Of a DNA stretch of 64,000 nucleotides, positions 41,674-50,230 are shown piece after piece. Both the position numbers and the translations under genes were made by a program. Where the stretch lies: positions 1 through 64,000 of the forward strand of contig NZ_LOPV01000097.1 of NCBI RefSeq assembly GCF_001469865.1, in the 5' to 3' direction. The notes beneath the pieces are model-generated. The model saw nothing but the letters and a program-made list of their open reading frames with translations. It had not been told where the DNA came from and ran no database searches. Position 1 is the stretch's first letter; the number at the start of each line of letters is the position of its first letter. The stretch is from Haloferax profundi. GTDB lineage: Archaea > Halobacteriota > Halobacteria > Halobacteriales > Haloferacaceae.

Positions 41674-41856
41674 TCATTCTGTCCGTGTCTTCTTTTCAAT
41701 GGCAACAAGTGACTCATCAAGTGCATCGAGTACGTCGCGATTGCTCGGCTCATCGCCCCAAGCGTAGCGGTACGTCGTGGTACGTAGGTCGATTCTTGCA
41801 CCAACGACCAGTGATGGGTCTGGTTCGTTGTCGCCGTATTCCTCATTCTTGGACAC
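41674..41856 (-). CDS. Small hypothetical protein
   Basis: 60 residues from a GTG complementary to 41854-41856: SKNEEYGDNEPDPSLVVGAR followed by a Thr/Tyr-rich part and DALDESLVAIEKKTRTE. The composition is acidic and haloarchaeal, and the region codes in no other good frame. It lies between the beta-propeller gene and the lower-GC surface island. No function recognised. The IS-like motif at 41637-41664 ends ten bases before its stop. Confidence 0.45.
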   Translation of the reverse strand: MSKNEEYGDNEPDPSLVVGARIDLRTTTYRYAWGDEPSNRDVLDALDESLVAIEKKTRTE

Positions 41857-41947
41857 ATCCCTGCTCTCTGTTCGCTTTCTGTGTTGCTCGTTAAAGAGGG
41901 CGACATGGCACCAATTACCAGATAAATGATAATTAACCGGTGATATG

Positions 41948-41961
41948 TTCGATATATCGAA
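41948..41961. promoter_or_regulatory. Perfect 14-bp palindrome
   Basis: TTCGATATATCGAA is a perfect palindrome in the AT-rich stretch 41920-42040, 220 bp upstream of the DUF7344-type gene. It could be an operator or the core of a promoter. The rest of 41857-42180 shows no gene. Confidence 0.4.
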
Positions 41962-42180
41962 TGTCAGTCAGATTCTAACTAAGTCAATCTATCCGATATG
42001 TATCTACTATATGTACATACCATTAGTAGATAACCAACCCCGTTCGGGAGGCTGGGAGCTAAAGCCCACAAATAACGGAGTAAAACGTCCTCATCAGGGG
42101 AAGTTCGAAGTTGCATGCCAACTAGATGCGCTCCTGAAGAGAGGGTCGGGGAGCTCTATCTTTCAGATAAATCGATACCC

Positions 42181-42753
42181 ATGAGCGTGTCGAGTAAAGC
42201 GTCGGAATTGGAGGACGCCGACTCGACGGAAGTGACCCAAGACTTGGCGTTCGAAGTGTTGAGTTGTCGCCGACGGCGGGACGCGTTGCACTATTTGCTC
42301 CAACAAGAGCGAACAGTCGAACTCCGAGAGCTCGCGACGAACTTGGCCGCGTGGGAGAACGACGTTCCGGTCGAGGCGGTCACGTACAAACAACGGATGC
42401 GTGTCTACACGGCGTTGCGGCAGTCCCACCTACCGAAGATGGACGATAATGGTATCGTCGAGTTTGACGTGGACCGAGGGACTGCAACACTGACAGACGA
42501 TGCTTCAGAATTACAGGTATACCTGGACATCGTCCCACACAACGAGATTCGGTGGAGCAAGTACTACGTCGGTCTCGGGGTACTCTGTGCAGCGTTCATC
42601 GTCGGTGCTGTTGTAGGAGTGCCTCCGTTCGCACAGATTCCTGGTATGGGGTGGGCAAGTCTCGTCACGACGCTCTTTCTGGTATCTGCAGTGGCCCACA
42701 GCTATCACGACATGAACAATCGTCTCGGGAGCGATGGGAAGCACCCCGCCTAA
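42181..42753 (+). CDS. DUF7344-type winged-helix membrane protein
   Basis: 190 residues from ATG 42181. Residues 18-105 (LAFEVLSCRRRRDALHYLLQ ... RELATNLAAWEN ... MRVYTALRQSHLPKMDDNGI) match the haloarchaeal DUF7344 helix-turn-helix domain. Two C-terminal helices (YVGLGVLCAAFIVGAVVGV and WASLVTTLFLVSAVA) anchor it. It is likely a membrane-bound regulator, and it sits right before the first signal-peptidase/substrate pair, 15 bp away, which suggests control of this cluster. Confidence 0.75.
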   Translation: MSVSSKASELEDADSTEVTQDLAFEVLSCRRRRDALHYLLQQERTVELRELATNLAAWENDVPVEAVTYKQRMRVYTALRQSHLPKMDDNGIVEFDVDRGTATLTDDASELQVYLDIVPHNEIRWSKYYVGLGVLCAAFIVGAVVGVPPFAQIPGMGWASLVTTLFLVSAVAHSYHDMNNRLGSDGKHPA

Positions 42754-42768
42754 AGGGTTGTACCAGTG

Positions 42769-43356
42769 ATGAATCTCAAATCGACCGCGCACGCGGTTGG
42801 CCTGGTCGTCCTCGTCGTGACAGCCGTACTAATGACGGTCATCGCGGCACCACAACTGGTCGGAGCAGACCACACCTACACGGTGGTCTCCGGAAGCATG
42901 GAACCGACGATTCACGTCGGCGACATCGTGTTCGTAACCGACACACCGGCATCGACTATCGAGAAAGGAGACATCATCACCTTTGACAGAGACCGCAGTG
43001 ACGATATCCGAACCACCCACCGGGTCGTGGACGTCGTCGAGAGAGACGACGGATTGTTCTTCAGAACCAAAGGCGACGCCAACGAGGACCCCGACACAGC
43101 CCTCGTTCCAGCGAGCGCCCTCGTTGGGGTGGTATCCGTTTCGGTTCCGTATGTCGGATACGTGCTTGTGTTCGGGGCGACCGATGTCGGCATCGTTGCC
43201 TTCGTCGTCATTCCGGCAGTCTTGCTCGTGCTCTCGGAGGCGTGGAATCTACTTCAGGTGGACCGCACAGAGAGAGGGGCTCTCGACTCCTTGGATTCCA
43301 GCGGTAGTCGGCCGAGTAGCGAGTCATCGGCGAACGAAGGAGGTGGGGCCAGATGA
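42769..43356 (+). CDS. Signal peptidase I, archaeal Sec11/SipW-like, first copy
   Basis: 195 residues from ATG 42769 (GTG 42766 adjoins it). An N-terminal helix leads into VVSGSMEPTIHVGDI, with the catalytic Ser of SGSMEPT, and DIRTTHRVVDVV, with His replacing the bacterial Lys as in Sec11. GDANEDPDTALVPASALVG supplies the Asp region. One C-terminal helix follows. Its stop overlaps the start of the secreted-protein gene (ATGA), so enzyme and presumed substrate are translated together. Confidence 0.9.
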   Translation: MNLKSTAHAVGLVVLVVTAVLMTVIAAPQLVGADHTYTVVSGSMEPTIHVGDIVFVTDTPASTIEKGDIITFDRDRSDDIRTTHRVVDVVERDDGLFFRTKGDANEDPDTALVPASALVGVVSVSVPYVGYVLVFGATDVGIVAFVVIPAVLLVLSEAWNLLQVDRTERGALDSLDSSGSRPSSESSANEGGGAR

Positions 43357-44213
43357 AACGAACAGCACACTCGGTAGGCTTTACCCTCCTCACGATAGCG
43401 CTCGCCGGTCTCGTCACCCTCGCAATCGTCACCACGGCGCCGACGCTGGCAGGGTTCACCGATAGAGAGGGGTTAATTTCGTCGTTTCACGCGGGCGACG
43501 ACTTCGCTTACGAAGTGAACGACATCACCGTCGAACCCGCCCCGATTGCGGAGGACTATGAAGGGGATGTTGTCATCACGATGGCACTCCCGAACGCTGA
43601 GAACGTCACACAGTCGGAGATTCGTATCTCCTTGGCGAACGACGTAGTCTCCGTGGCTGATAGCCGAGTCGAATGTGACGACGTCTGTCGAGTTTCGGTC
43701 TCTTCGGAGATGCTCTTAGACCGGACCAAAGAGACTGGAACGTACGACCTCGTCGTGAATGGAGAATGGCAAGGTGGACAGACGTTCGTCGCTCAGACGG
43801 AACTTACGGTCGAACCCGAGTCCGGTAGCCTGAGCATCGAGTCGGCCGAAACCGAAACGACGTCGTCGACGACTACGACAAACGAGACGACTACGACGAC
43901 TACGACAAACGAGACGACTACGGCGGATGGGACGGATACGTCCACCCCGACCGAAACCGAGACGACTGAGTCGTCGACGCCAACCGCATCGCCCACTCCT
44001 ACTCCAACCCCCACCCCGACGCCAACCACGTCGCCCACTCCTACTCCAACCCCCACCCCGACACCAACCACGTCACACACTCCTACACCAACCCCCACCC
44101 CGACGCCAACCGCATCGCCCACTCCTACTCCAACCCCCACCTCGACGCCAACCACGTCGCCCACGCCGACACCCGAACCGACGACCGATTCGGACGACAC
44201 AGATAGTTCGTAG
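43353..44213 (+). CDS. Secreted surface protein, presumed signal-peptidase substrate
   Basis: 286 residues. The N-terminal helix TLLTIALAGLVTLAIVTTAP is followed by TLAGFTDREG, close to WARFTDREKK of the TasA-like protein at 45923. A domain of about 130 residues comes next, with two Cys (ECDDVC), and then a Thr- and Pro-rich tail. The tail contains four 14-residue repeats of the form SPTPTPTPTPTPTT. Such tails are usually heavily glycosylated and lift the domain from the cell. It overlaps the signal peptidase gene by four bases. Confidence 0.78.
   Translation: MKRTAHSVGFTLLTIALAGLVTLAIVTTAPTLAGFTDREGLISSFHAGDDFAYEVNDITVEPAPIAEDYEGDVVITMALPNAENVTQSEIRISLANDVVSVADSRVECDDVCRVSVSSEMLLDRTKETGTYDLVVNGEWQGGQTFVAQTELTVEPESGSLSIESAETETTSSTTTTNETTTTTTTNETTTADGTDTSTPTETETTESSTPTASPTPTPTPTPTPTTSPTPTPTPTPTPTTSHTPTPTPTPTPTASPTPTPTPTSTPTTSPTPTPEPTTDSDDTDSS
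43989..44156 (+). repeat. Four 42-bp tandem repeats inside the secreted-protein gene
   Basis: Units start at 43989, 44031, 44073 and 44115. The consensus TCGCCCACTCCTACTCCAAC continues with CCCCACCCCGACGCCAACCACG. The units differ by one to five bases and all keep the frame, encoding (S)PTPTPTPTPTPTT. Number changes by slippage are expected. Confidence 0.85.
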
Positions 44214-44425
44214 CGTTTTCAGCGACGCGACCACCGTCCATTCTTCGAACTGACCGACCTGTACAGCCGAACGAAAGTCACGCCGGTCATAATTTCGACT
44301 GTTGGGCTGTCGCCGCGTGTACTGGCTGACACACACTTCAGCCAACTATAACTGTACAAAGGCCAACTGCTTTAGGATATTTTGAATCGATTTAAGAATA
44401 GGGCGACCACAGAAAGTGTGGAACG

Positions 44426-45142
44426 ATGCAGCCCCGACACTGGTCGACAATCGCCGCGGTACTACTGGTCCTACTCGCCGGTTGTACCACGTTCGTGAGC
44501 GAACCGACCTCAACGCCCTCACCGACGCCGTCACAGACACCGACTCCGACTCAGACTCCGATTGCGACGTCGGACCCGACTCCGACTCACGAGTCGACCC
44601 CTGAACCGACTACGACGTCCGAACCGACTGCGACGCCCGAACCGACCGAGACGTCGACGGATTCCGTACTGAGCGACCCGGACGACCCCGGAGAGACGAG
44701 TTACACGACGAACGACGAGACGGTGACCTCTTCGGCGGTCGAACGGCTCATCCACCAGCGAGTGAACGAGATTCGTGTCGAGAACGGACTGTCCGAACTA
44801 GCGTACGACGAAACTATGGCGTCAGTCTCGCGGGCGCATAGCGAGGATATGGTCGACCGCGACTACTTTAGCCACACCAACCCCGACGGCGAGCAGCCCT
44901 GGGACCGATACCATGACGTCACCGACGAGACGTGCCGGGCCTCCGGCGAGAACATCGCCCAGAACTGGGCCGGCTACGGTGCGAGTACGAGCGAGGACGT
45001 CGCGAACGCTATCGTCGACATGTGGATGGGCTCGACGGGACACCGACAGAACATCCTCTCGTCGTCCTACAGCGAGGAGGGACTTGGCGTGTACATCACC
45101 GCGGACGGCGCGGTGTACGCCACGCAGAACTTCTGCCGCTGA
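44426..45142 (+). CDS. CAP-domain lipoprotein
   Basis: 238 residues. STIAAVLLVLLAGC gives a lipobox with Cys 20. A Thr/Pro linker runs to about residue 75, and a CAP/SCP domain follows: VERLIHQRVNEIRVENGLSE, SRAHSEDMVDRDYFSHTNPD (the His and Glu of the CAP cavity), SGENIAQNW, MWMGSTGHRQNILSSSYSEE and GVYITADGAVYATQNFC. The CAP fold is widespread and mostly of unknown function, with roles in defence, adhesion or cell-wall biology. It lies between the two signal-peptidase loci. Confidence 0.88.
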   Translation: MQPRHWSTIAAVLLVLLAGCTTFVSEPTSTPSPTPSQTPTPTQTPIATSDPTPTHESTPEPTTTSEPTATPEPTETSTDSVLSDPDDPGETSYTTNDETVTSSAVERLIHQRVNEIRVENGLSELAYDETMASVSRAHSEDMVDRDYFSHTNPDGEQPWDRYHDVTDETCRASGENIAQNWAGYGASTSEDVANAIVDMWMGSTGHRQNILSSSYSEEGLGVYITADGAVYATQNFCR

Positions 45143-45213
45143 CCCCGCTCAGGGCGGCCGTCGGAGGGAGAACCGTCTCCACCCTTCCGGACTCAGTCGC
45201 CGAGTCCCATCAC

Positions 45214-45825
45214 TCACTGCTCGGAGGGTTCGGTCTCCCGCGGTGGGTCCGGACCCTCAGCCGGTGAGTCACCTGACTCCCCCGTCCCGCGGACCATCAT
45301 TCCGAGGTTCCACAGTTCGTTCAGGACGAGCAGGCCGAACGGGACCACGACGAGGGCGATGAAGCCTGTTCCGGACTGGGCGAACTGAACGACGTGCCCG
45401 ACCTGTGGGATGACGAACGAGACGCGACCGATGAGGGCGGACTGTGGGACTGGTTGGGCATCGACCTCTTCGAGGGCGTCACCTTTCGTCCTGTACGCGA
45501 GGCCGTCGTCGGTCTGCATGACCTCTACCACCCGGTGGGTGGTGACGCTCTCGTCGTCGCTCGGGGAGTCTCGGTAGCTCTCGTAGACGATGATGTCGCC
45601 CTCTTCGATGGACGTCGGTTGAGCGTCTTCGACGAGGATGGCGTCGTTCGCGTGTATTGTTGGGCTCATGCTGGAGGAGACGACGATGTAGCTCGTGTCC
45701 GCGCCAGTGGTTTGTGGCACCGCGAAGGCGAGGAACGGAGCTACGGCCGCGACGACGAGCAGAATCACGACGGCTTTCGTAACCTTGCTCTCTCGGAGTG
45801 CGGTGAGTCGGTGGCTGAGTGTCAT
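45214..45825 (-). CDS. Signal peptidase I, archaeal Sec11/SipW-like, second copy
   Basis: 203 residues. After one helix, IVVSSSMSPTIHANDAI carries the catalytic Ser, ESVTTHRVVEVMQ the His, and GDALEEVDAQPVPQSALIG the Asp region. A second helix and a Pro/Glu-rich tail end it. It follows the TasA-like gene by 97 bp on the same strand, so it is again paired with a presumed substrate. It is less than 45% alike to the first copy by eye but shares every active-site block. Confidence 0.9.
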   Translation of the reverse strand: MTLSHRLTALRESKVTKAVVILLVVAAVAPFLAFAVPQTTGADTSYIVVSSSMSPTIHANDAILVEDAQPTSIEEGDIIVYESYRDSPSDDESVTTHRVVEVMQTDDGLAYRTKGDALEEVDAQPVPQSALIGRVSFVIPQVGHVVQFAQSGTGFIALVVVPFGLLVLNELWNLGMMVRGTGESGDSPAEGPDPPRETEPSEQ

Positions 45826-45922
45826 TGGTGGGTGTGGAGTATCGAAAAATGTGGGTTAGTTTCGGACGTTGAGGGGGAGGGGGTGTCCGGTCAGTTCGTG
45901 ACCGGGTGGTCGTCTGGTCAGC

Positions 45923-46801
45923 TTAGCTGTTGTTCGGGAACGAGGCTTCGCCGTTCACCTTGTCGCCTTCGTCCTGTATGAGTTCGAAGCCGACTTTCGC
46001 GATGGTCTTGTCGGACATCGCGATGTTGGCGTCCTGGTAGTACCACTTGTTGCCATCGATCATCGTGTAGGCGTTGTCCTCGTCGAAGCTCCCGAAGACG
46101 CAGAAGAGGCACTTCTCGTCGGGGTCCATTTGCTCGTCCTTGAAGTCGATTGTCACCTTCTTTCCTTCGAGGTCGTTCAACTTGCCTTTGAAGTACGTGA
46201 ACGGATTCGAAATCGTCTCCGTGTGTGGGTCGGAGTCGGTCGTCTGAATGACCTCGCCAACCGTCCCGTCGTCGAAGTTGACCGGTCGGCACTGCCACGT
46301 GCCGTTAACCATGCACCAGATGAACCCACAGACGTTGAGGAACTTCGAGAGCTCACCTTTTCCGTCCGAGTAGTCCTTGAGGTACCGGTATTCTTTTTCA
46401 TTTTGATCGCTGGTCTTCCACCGCCAGAGTTTGGACTCTTCCATCTCGTAGCTGGTGTTCTCCAGGTCCTCGACGTCCTTGAGTTTCACCGAGAGCTTGT
46501 CACCGGGGACGGTTCCCACGTTGGTGAGGTACTCGCAGTGCTTGAACCAGTCGCGGTTCTTCAGGTTCCTGAACTTCACCTTAACCGGGCCGTTCCTCGC
46601 AGAGCCGACCTCGTACCCATTGTCAGTGTGGTAGATTTCCTGGAACCGGAGGTCGAGGCGGCCAGCTTCGGCCTCGAAGATCTTCTTTTCTCTGTCCGTG
46701 AATCGTGCCCACGCGCTCGCACCGGTCGCGCTAGCGACGCCGATGGTGCCGAGGCTGAGCAGTGCTTTGCGCCGCGTCAACTCGAATTTGTCGTCTGCCA
46801 T
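45923..46801 (-). CDS. TasA-like secreted protein with SipW-type signal
   Basis: 292 residues from the ATG complementary to 46799-46801. FELTRRKALLSLGTIGVASA is a twin-arginine-like start, and ATGASAWARFTDREKK is the SipW-type cleavage region. The mature part alternates beta strands (GRLDLRFQEIYHTDN, VKVKFRNLKN) with paired Cys (CGFIWCM and CLFC), as in haloarchaeal TasA/CalY-domain proteins. In Bacillus TasA forms biofilm fibres processed by SipW. A fibrous or matrix role is inferred. It is codirectional with the second signal peptidase. Confidence 0.82.
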   Translation of the reverse strand: MADDKFELTRRKALLSLGTIGVASATGASAWARFTDREKKIFEAEAGRLDLRFQEIYHTDNGYEVGSARNGPVKVKFRNLKNRDWFKHCEYLTNVGTVPGDKLSVKLKDVEDLENTSYEMEESKLWRWKTSDQNEKEYRYLKDYSDGKGELSKFLNVCGFIWCMVNGTWQCRPVNFDDGTVGEVIQTTDSDPHTETISNPFTYFKGKLNDLEGKKVTIDFKDEQMDPDEKCLFCVFGSFDEDNAYTMIDGNKWYYQDANIAMSDKTIAKVGFELIQDEGDKVNGEASFPNNS

Positions 46802-47676
46802 TGTTCTCACCTGCTGCACATCCGGTCGTTCGAGAGTCGTCAACGGCCCCGACCGCTCGTCGGGACCGCCCGAACACCGGGAGTGCGCATTCACAACCAC
46901 GACTCATACCATAGTATATATACACTCGTTGACAGGTTCATATACGGACCCTCGCAGTTCCCGAACGAGTGCAAGCCAACGCGTATTGGGATACGAGACA
47001 TTGCGTATCGGGATGCTAGGCAGCGTGTATGCCTGGCGACCGAACCATCTATGAGTGCTTAGCAGTGCTTAGGAGCCGCCTATGTCGCCGGTGGTCAGAA
47101 TCTCCGGGGTGACGTCGGGCAGCGGGGGTCAGCCATGGTGCCGTCACCTACCGACTACTCGTCGGGGGCCCGTAGAGGGCGTACAGAATGTGTTTACAAG
47201 CGGCGTTGTCTCTCCGAGCACAGCGTTAACCAGCACGACACGCAAAATATCAGAAGGTGTACATTGACTGGCTACGAGCCGAAAGGGCTCTCGAAAGAGC
47301 GCGCCAGAGAAGTCGCCGACCAGTCAATCGCCGACAAAGAGATGGCACTGGACACACTCGCCCGTGAGGAATTGACCGAACGAGATGCCTCCCGTTCTAC
47401 AGATAATCAAGGCAGAGTGCCTCGGGGCTCGACCCCGAAGATGAATGCCGATCACGCCCAACATATTAATTCGAATGGCTCTGGTGAATCGCCATACATC
47501 GGTTGATTTGGCTATATTGCGGCACCCTTGATGTTATGAACGACACATTTCAAGACGAGTTCACGAAAGTCACGGTACCATGTCCGCGCACGCATGGCGA
47601 CGCCGGGGTACGCTGACACACGCCCTAGCCGAACACAACGAAAAGCGGTTTTACCCCTCACGAGAGACGAACGGGT
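46802..47676. other. Intergenic stretch of 875 bp with promoter and repeats
   Basis: TATATATA near 46913-46920 is a good TATA box for the leftward TasA-like gene. GCGTATTGGGATACGA (46981-46996) and GCGTATCGGGATGCTA (47003-47018) are near-direct repeats 22 bp apart. AGTGCTTAGC/AGTGCTTAGG at 47054-47073 is a tandem. A frame from 47135 to 47506 contains KGLSKERAREVADQSIADKE, which has coding-like codons from about 47267, but it has no clear start and may be a gene remnant. GACGCCGGGGTACGCTGACA at 47599-47618 resembles hairpin 1 of the structured RNA candidate. Confidence 0.4.
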
Positions 47677-48528
47677 ATGCTCGTACCCGGCGCATCTTCA
47701 CAGGCACTCACGGCCGCACTCGCTTCGGAACTCGGCGAGTCGATTGCGGCCGTCGAGTACGACCGCTTCCCGGACGGGGAGACACTCGCGGCGGTCCCCG
47801 GTTTCGACGCCGACACCGCGACCATCGTCGCCAGCACCGTCAGCAACGACGCCTACATCGAACTCCTGCAACTCCAAGACGCCGTCCGCGAGGCCGGTGC
47901 CAAGGAGGTCACGACGGTCATCCCGTACATGGGCTACGCCCGTCAGGACAAGGCGTTCGAAGTCGGCCACCCCATCTCGGCCCGCGCCGTCGCCCGCGCC
48001 GTGAGTACGACTACCGACCGCGTCGTCCTCGTCAATCCTCACGAGGACGCTGTCGCCGACTTCTTCGACGTTCCCGTGGACATCGTCGACGCTGCCGGCC
48101 AACTGGCCGAACCGCTCTCCGACCTCCACGACCCCCTCTTCCTCTCACCGGACGACGGGGCTATCGACATCGCCGAAACCGTCCGTGACGCCTACGGCGA
48201 CGGCGAGACGGACTACTTCGAGAAGGTTCGCCTCTCCGGAACCGAAGTCGAGATTACGCCGAGTGAGACCGACTTCGAGGGACGCGACGTGGTCATCACC
48301 GACGACATCATCGCCACCGGGTCGACGATGAGCGAGGCCGTCGCCGTTCTCGCCGACGGCGGAGCGAAGCGCGTCTTCTGTGCCACCGTCCATCCACTCC
48401 TCGCGCGGAACGCCCGGACCAAACTCTGCCGCGCCGGTATCGAACGCGTCATCGGCACCGACACCATCGAGTGCGAGGTCAGCGACGTGTCTGTCGCGTC
48501 GGTCGTCGCCGACGTTCTCGAACGCTAG
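47677..48528 (+). CDS. prs: Ribose-phosphate pyrophosphokinase
   Basis: 283 residues. FPDGETLAAVPG at the start, IPYMGYARQDKAFEVGHPIS (the catalytic loop; the family usually has K/R-R-x-D here), VVLVNPHEDAVADFF and VVITDDIIATGSTM (the PRPP-binding loop) are all in place. It makes phosphoribosyl pyrophosphate from ribose 5-phosphate and ATP, the precursor for nucleotides, histidine and others. The length is typical for archaeal class. Single gene. Confidence 0.93.
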   Translation: MLVPGASSQALTAALASELGESIAAVEYDRFPDGETLAAVPGFDADTATIVASTVSNDAYIELLQLQDAVREAGAKEVTTVIPYMGYARQDKAFEVGHPISARAVARAVSTTTDRVVLVNPHEDAVADFFDVPVDIVDAAGQLAEPLSDLHDPLFLSPDDGAIDIAETVRDAYGDGETDYFEKVRLSGTEVEITPSETDFEGRDVVITDDIIATGSTMSEAVAVLADGGAKRVFCATVHPLLARNARTKLCRAGIERVIGTDTIECEVSDVSVASVVADVLER

Positions 48529-48582
48529 CAGACCACACACTCTCTCGCAACGATTTTCTCCTCTCCCCTATCTCGAAGTGCT

Positions 48583-48813
48583 ATGGGACGTTACGGAAAC
48601 CTCGATTACCCATTCCTGGCGAAGACTGGACTCGGCCTCGGCCTCGCACTCTTCCTGTTCGGCGCTATCGGCGCGAAAGTCGCACTGGCGGTGGGCGGTG
48701 GGCAGATTCCAGGATGGGAGCGAACGCTGTTCTTCGACGCCGAGTGGATTGGCATCGCCCTCATCCTCTTTTCGCCCATCGTCTTCGGTATCGTCCTCCC
48801 ACTGACGGAATGA
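48583..48813 (+). CDS. Small membrane protein, two helices
   Basis: 76 residues. LAKTGLGLGLALFLFGAIGA and IGIALILFSPIVFGIVLPL are membrane helices, separated by an amphipathic loop with GWERTLFFDAEW. Conserved-looking haloarchaeal composition, no motif. It stands just upstream (about 10 bp) of the right end of the second tnpB element, which inserted behind it without breaking it. Confidence 0.65.
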   Translation: MGRYGNLDYPFLAKTGLGLGLALFLFGAIGAKVALAVGGGQIPGWERTLFFDAEWIGIALILFSPIVFGIVLPLTE

Positions 48814-48865
48814 CATCCACCCCAGAATCAAAACTGGGGCTTCCTCTACTGGATAGTAGCGGCTA

Positions 48866-50140
48866 CTAGTCCACAGAGGTAACTTTCGGGTTCGTATGTA
48901 CCACGTTGGGACGGTGAGAGCATGGTGACTCTGACCAGTTGTGGTCGTCCCACTTGAGGCATACAGGCCGTGCCATCGGCCTTACTTCGGTCGTCTGCTG
49001 TCTAAGAAACGTCTCCGACGCCACAAGATCTGCGTGTCCTTCGAAACCACAGCCGCATGTGAGAGTGTCTTGATGACGCGTTGTGTTCGTCGTGGATCCA
49101 CATTTCGGACAGGTCTGCGATGTCCATGCTTCAGAGCGAATTTCAACGTCTATACCAAACTCCTCAGAGGTGTATTGGAGACGGTTAACGAACCGCCGGA
49201 ACGCCCAGAAGTTGTGTGTCTTCTCGTTTGCACGCACCGACCAGTGAGTGTCCAAGACACCCGTCAAGTCGCCCGCATATATCGTTGTAACACCCTCGTG
49301 GAATAGGCGCTTGATGAGACTGCGTACAAGTGCATCCTGTGCGTGATTACGACGACGTGTTCGCCGTCGGTACAGACGTTTTATTCGCTTGGTCGTCCTG
49401 CGCTGGTTTTCAAGTTTGGACTGAAGATGTGCAATCTCGCGTGTCGTTTCACGGAACCGCTTGAATAGATCACGTCCTTCGTAGAGATACTGTTGACCGG
49501 TCGTTGTCGTACATGCGACAAGGTTGTTCGCACCGATATCCAGAGCGGCAATTTCATCTGCCAGTGGATGTGCCAGCCGAGAATTGTCGATAGTGACTGG
49601 CTGAAAGGCCCTGAACTGTTTCGAGTCCTCATCGTAGAACAACTCCAACCGACCTTGTTTTTCGTACTCTTTCCAATTTGGGTTGCCCCGGACTTCGAGA
49701 CGAAACCGTTCGTTGTATTCAATCCCGTACTCTTGTTTCAGATCCTGTCCAACAAGAATGTCGAGTCGAGAGTATTCACCCCACTCAATGGAATAGGACG
49801 TATTTCGAATGTACGTCCGAAGGTCCCGTCCATCAGAAGCGTTACCCCAGAAGCCTGGTTTTCCATTGGCTTCGCCCTTCTTTTTGAGTGCAAAGAAAGA
49901 CCGCCATGCTTCACGGTTTTTGCGTTCGATTTGCTGAACAGTGGCTGCGCCAAGCGTTCCACCGTATCGCCCACGGTACTCGCTGATATCCCAAACATCG
50001 CCGTCTGAGCCAGCGAAATTTTTGTGTCGCTCGTAGTTAATCTCGTTCCAAAGAGCTGCTGAGGCATCCAACAACCTACGAAGTAACTCCTCGTCCGCGT
50101 CGGACTTTGGGATTACCTCGAAGGTGTTGGTTCGCTTCAT
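48866..50140 (-). CDS. tnpB: TnpB RNA-guided nuclease, second type
   Basis: 424 residues, belonging to a different TnpB subgroup from the one at 22037. [15 protein letters not shown] has the first catalytic Asp; [17 protein letters not shown] has Asp where most TnpB have Glu; [11 protein letters not shown] and [14 protein letters not shown] give the zinc finger and the last Asp. The His/Asn/Trp-rich C-terminal tail is longer than usual. The nuclease may be active if Asp can replace Glu, as in other members of this subgroup. The promoter lies in the 90-bp gap shared with the divergent HTH gene. Confidence 0.88.
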   Translation of the reverse strand: MKRTNTFEVIPKSDADEELLRRLLDASAALWNEINYERHKNFAGSDGDVWDISEYRGRYGGTLGAATVQQIERKNREAWRSFFALKKKGEANGKPGFWGNASDGRDLRTYIRNTSYSIEWGEYSRLDILVGQDLKQEYGIEYNERFRLEVRGNPNWKEYEKQGRLELFYDEDSKQFRAFQPVTIDNSRLAHPLADEIAALDIGANNLVACTTTTGQQYLYEGRDLFKRFRETTREIAHLQSKLENQRRTTKRIKRLYRRRTRRRNHAQDALVRSLIKRLFHEGVTTIYAGDLTGVLDTHWSVRANEKTHNFWAFRRFVNRLQYTSEEFGIDVEIRSEAWTSQTCPKCGSTTNTTRHQDTLTCGCGFEGHADLVASETFLRQQTTEVRPMARPVCLKWDDHNWSESPCSHRPNVVHTNPKVTSVD

Positions 50141-50147
50141 CCGTATT

Positions 50148-50165
50148 TTGGAATACTTGTTCCAA
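50148..50165. promoter_or_regulatory. Inverted repeat between tnpB and HTH gene
   Basis: TTGGAA-TACTTG-TTCCAA is a perfect 6-bp inverted repeat directly before the tnpB start (50140) and next to its likely TATA box (AATATTAAATA, 50164-50174). A third TTCCAA stands at 50191-50196. It is a candidate operator for the HTH protein at 50231. Confidence 0.45.
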
Positions 50166-50230
50166 TATTAAATAGATATCGAAAGCGGAGTTCCAAAAGT
50201 TAAGCAACGAGGATATGATAAAGAGATCAA

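Larger units (their letters stand above)
48820..50215 (-). mobile_element. Second IS200/IS605-type (tnpB-only) element
   Basis: The right end is marked by the hairpin CCCCAG-AATCAAAA-CTGGGG (48830-48849) and the sequence TGACATCCACCCC, a form common at haloarchaeal IS1341-type ends. The left limit is uncertain and is placed before the divergent helix-turn-helix gene. No tnpA. Lower GC than its surroundings. Confidence 0.65.

Noticed and set aside
43989-44156. Regularly spaced repeats as a CRISPR array
   Set aside because: The 42-bp units are contiguous without spacers and stay in frame, encoding a Pro-Thr stalk.
47135-47506. 123-codon frame upstream of prs
   Set aside because: Only the middle looks coding; no start signal, no family, and the first part is of random composition. 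Mentioned only as a possible remnant.
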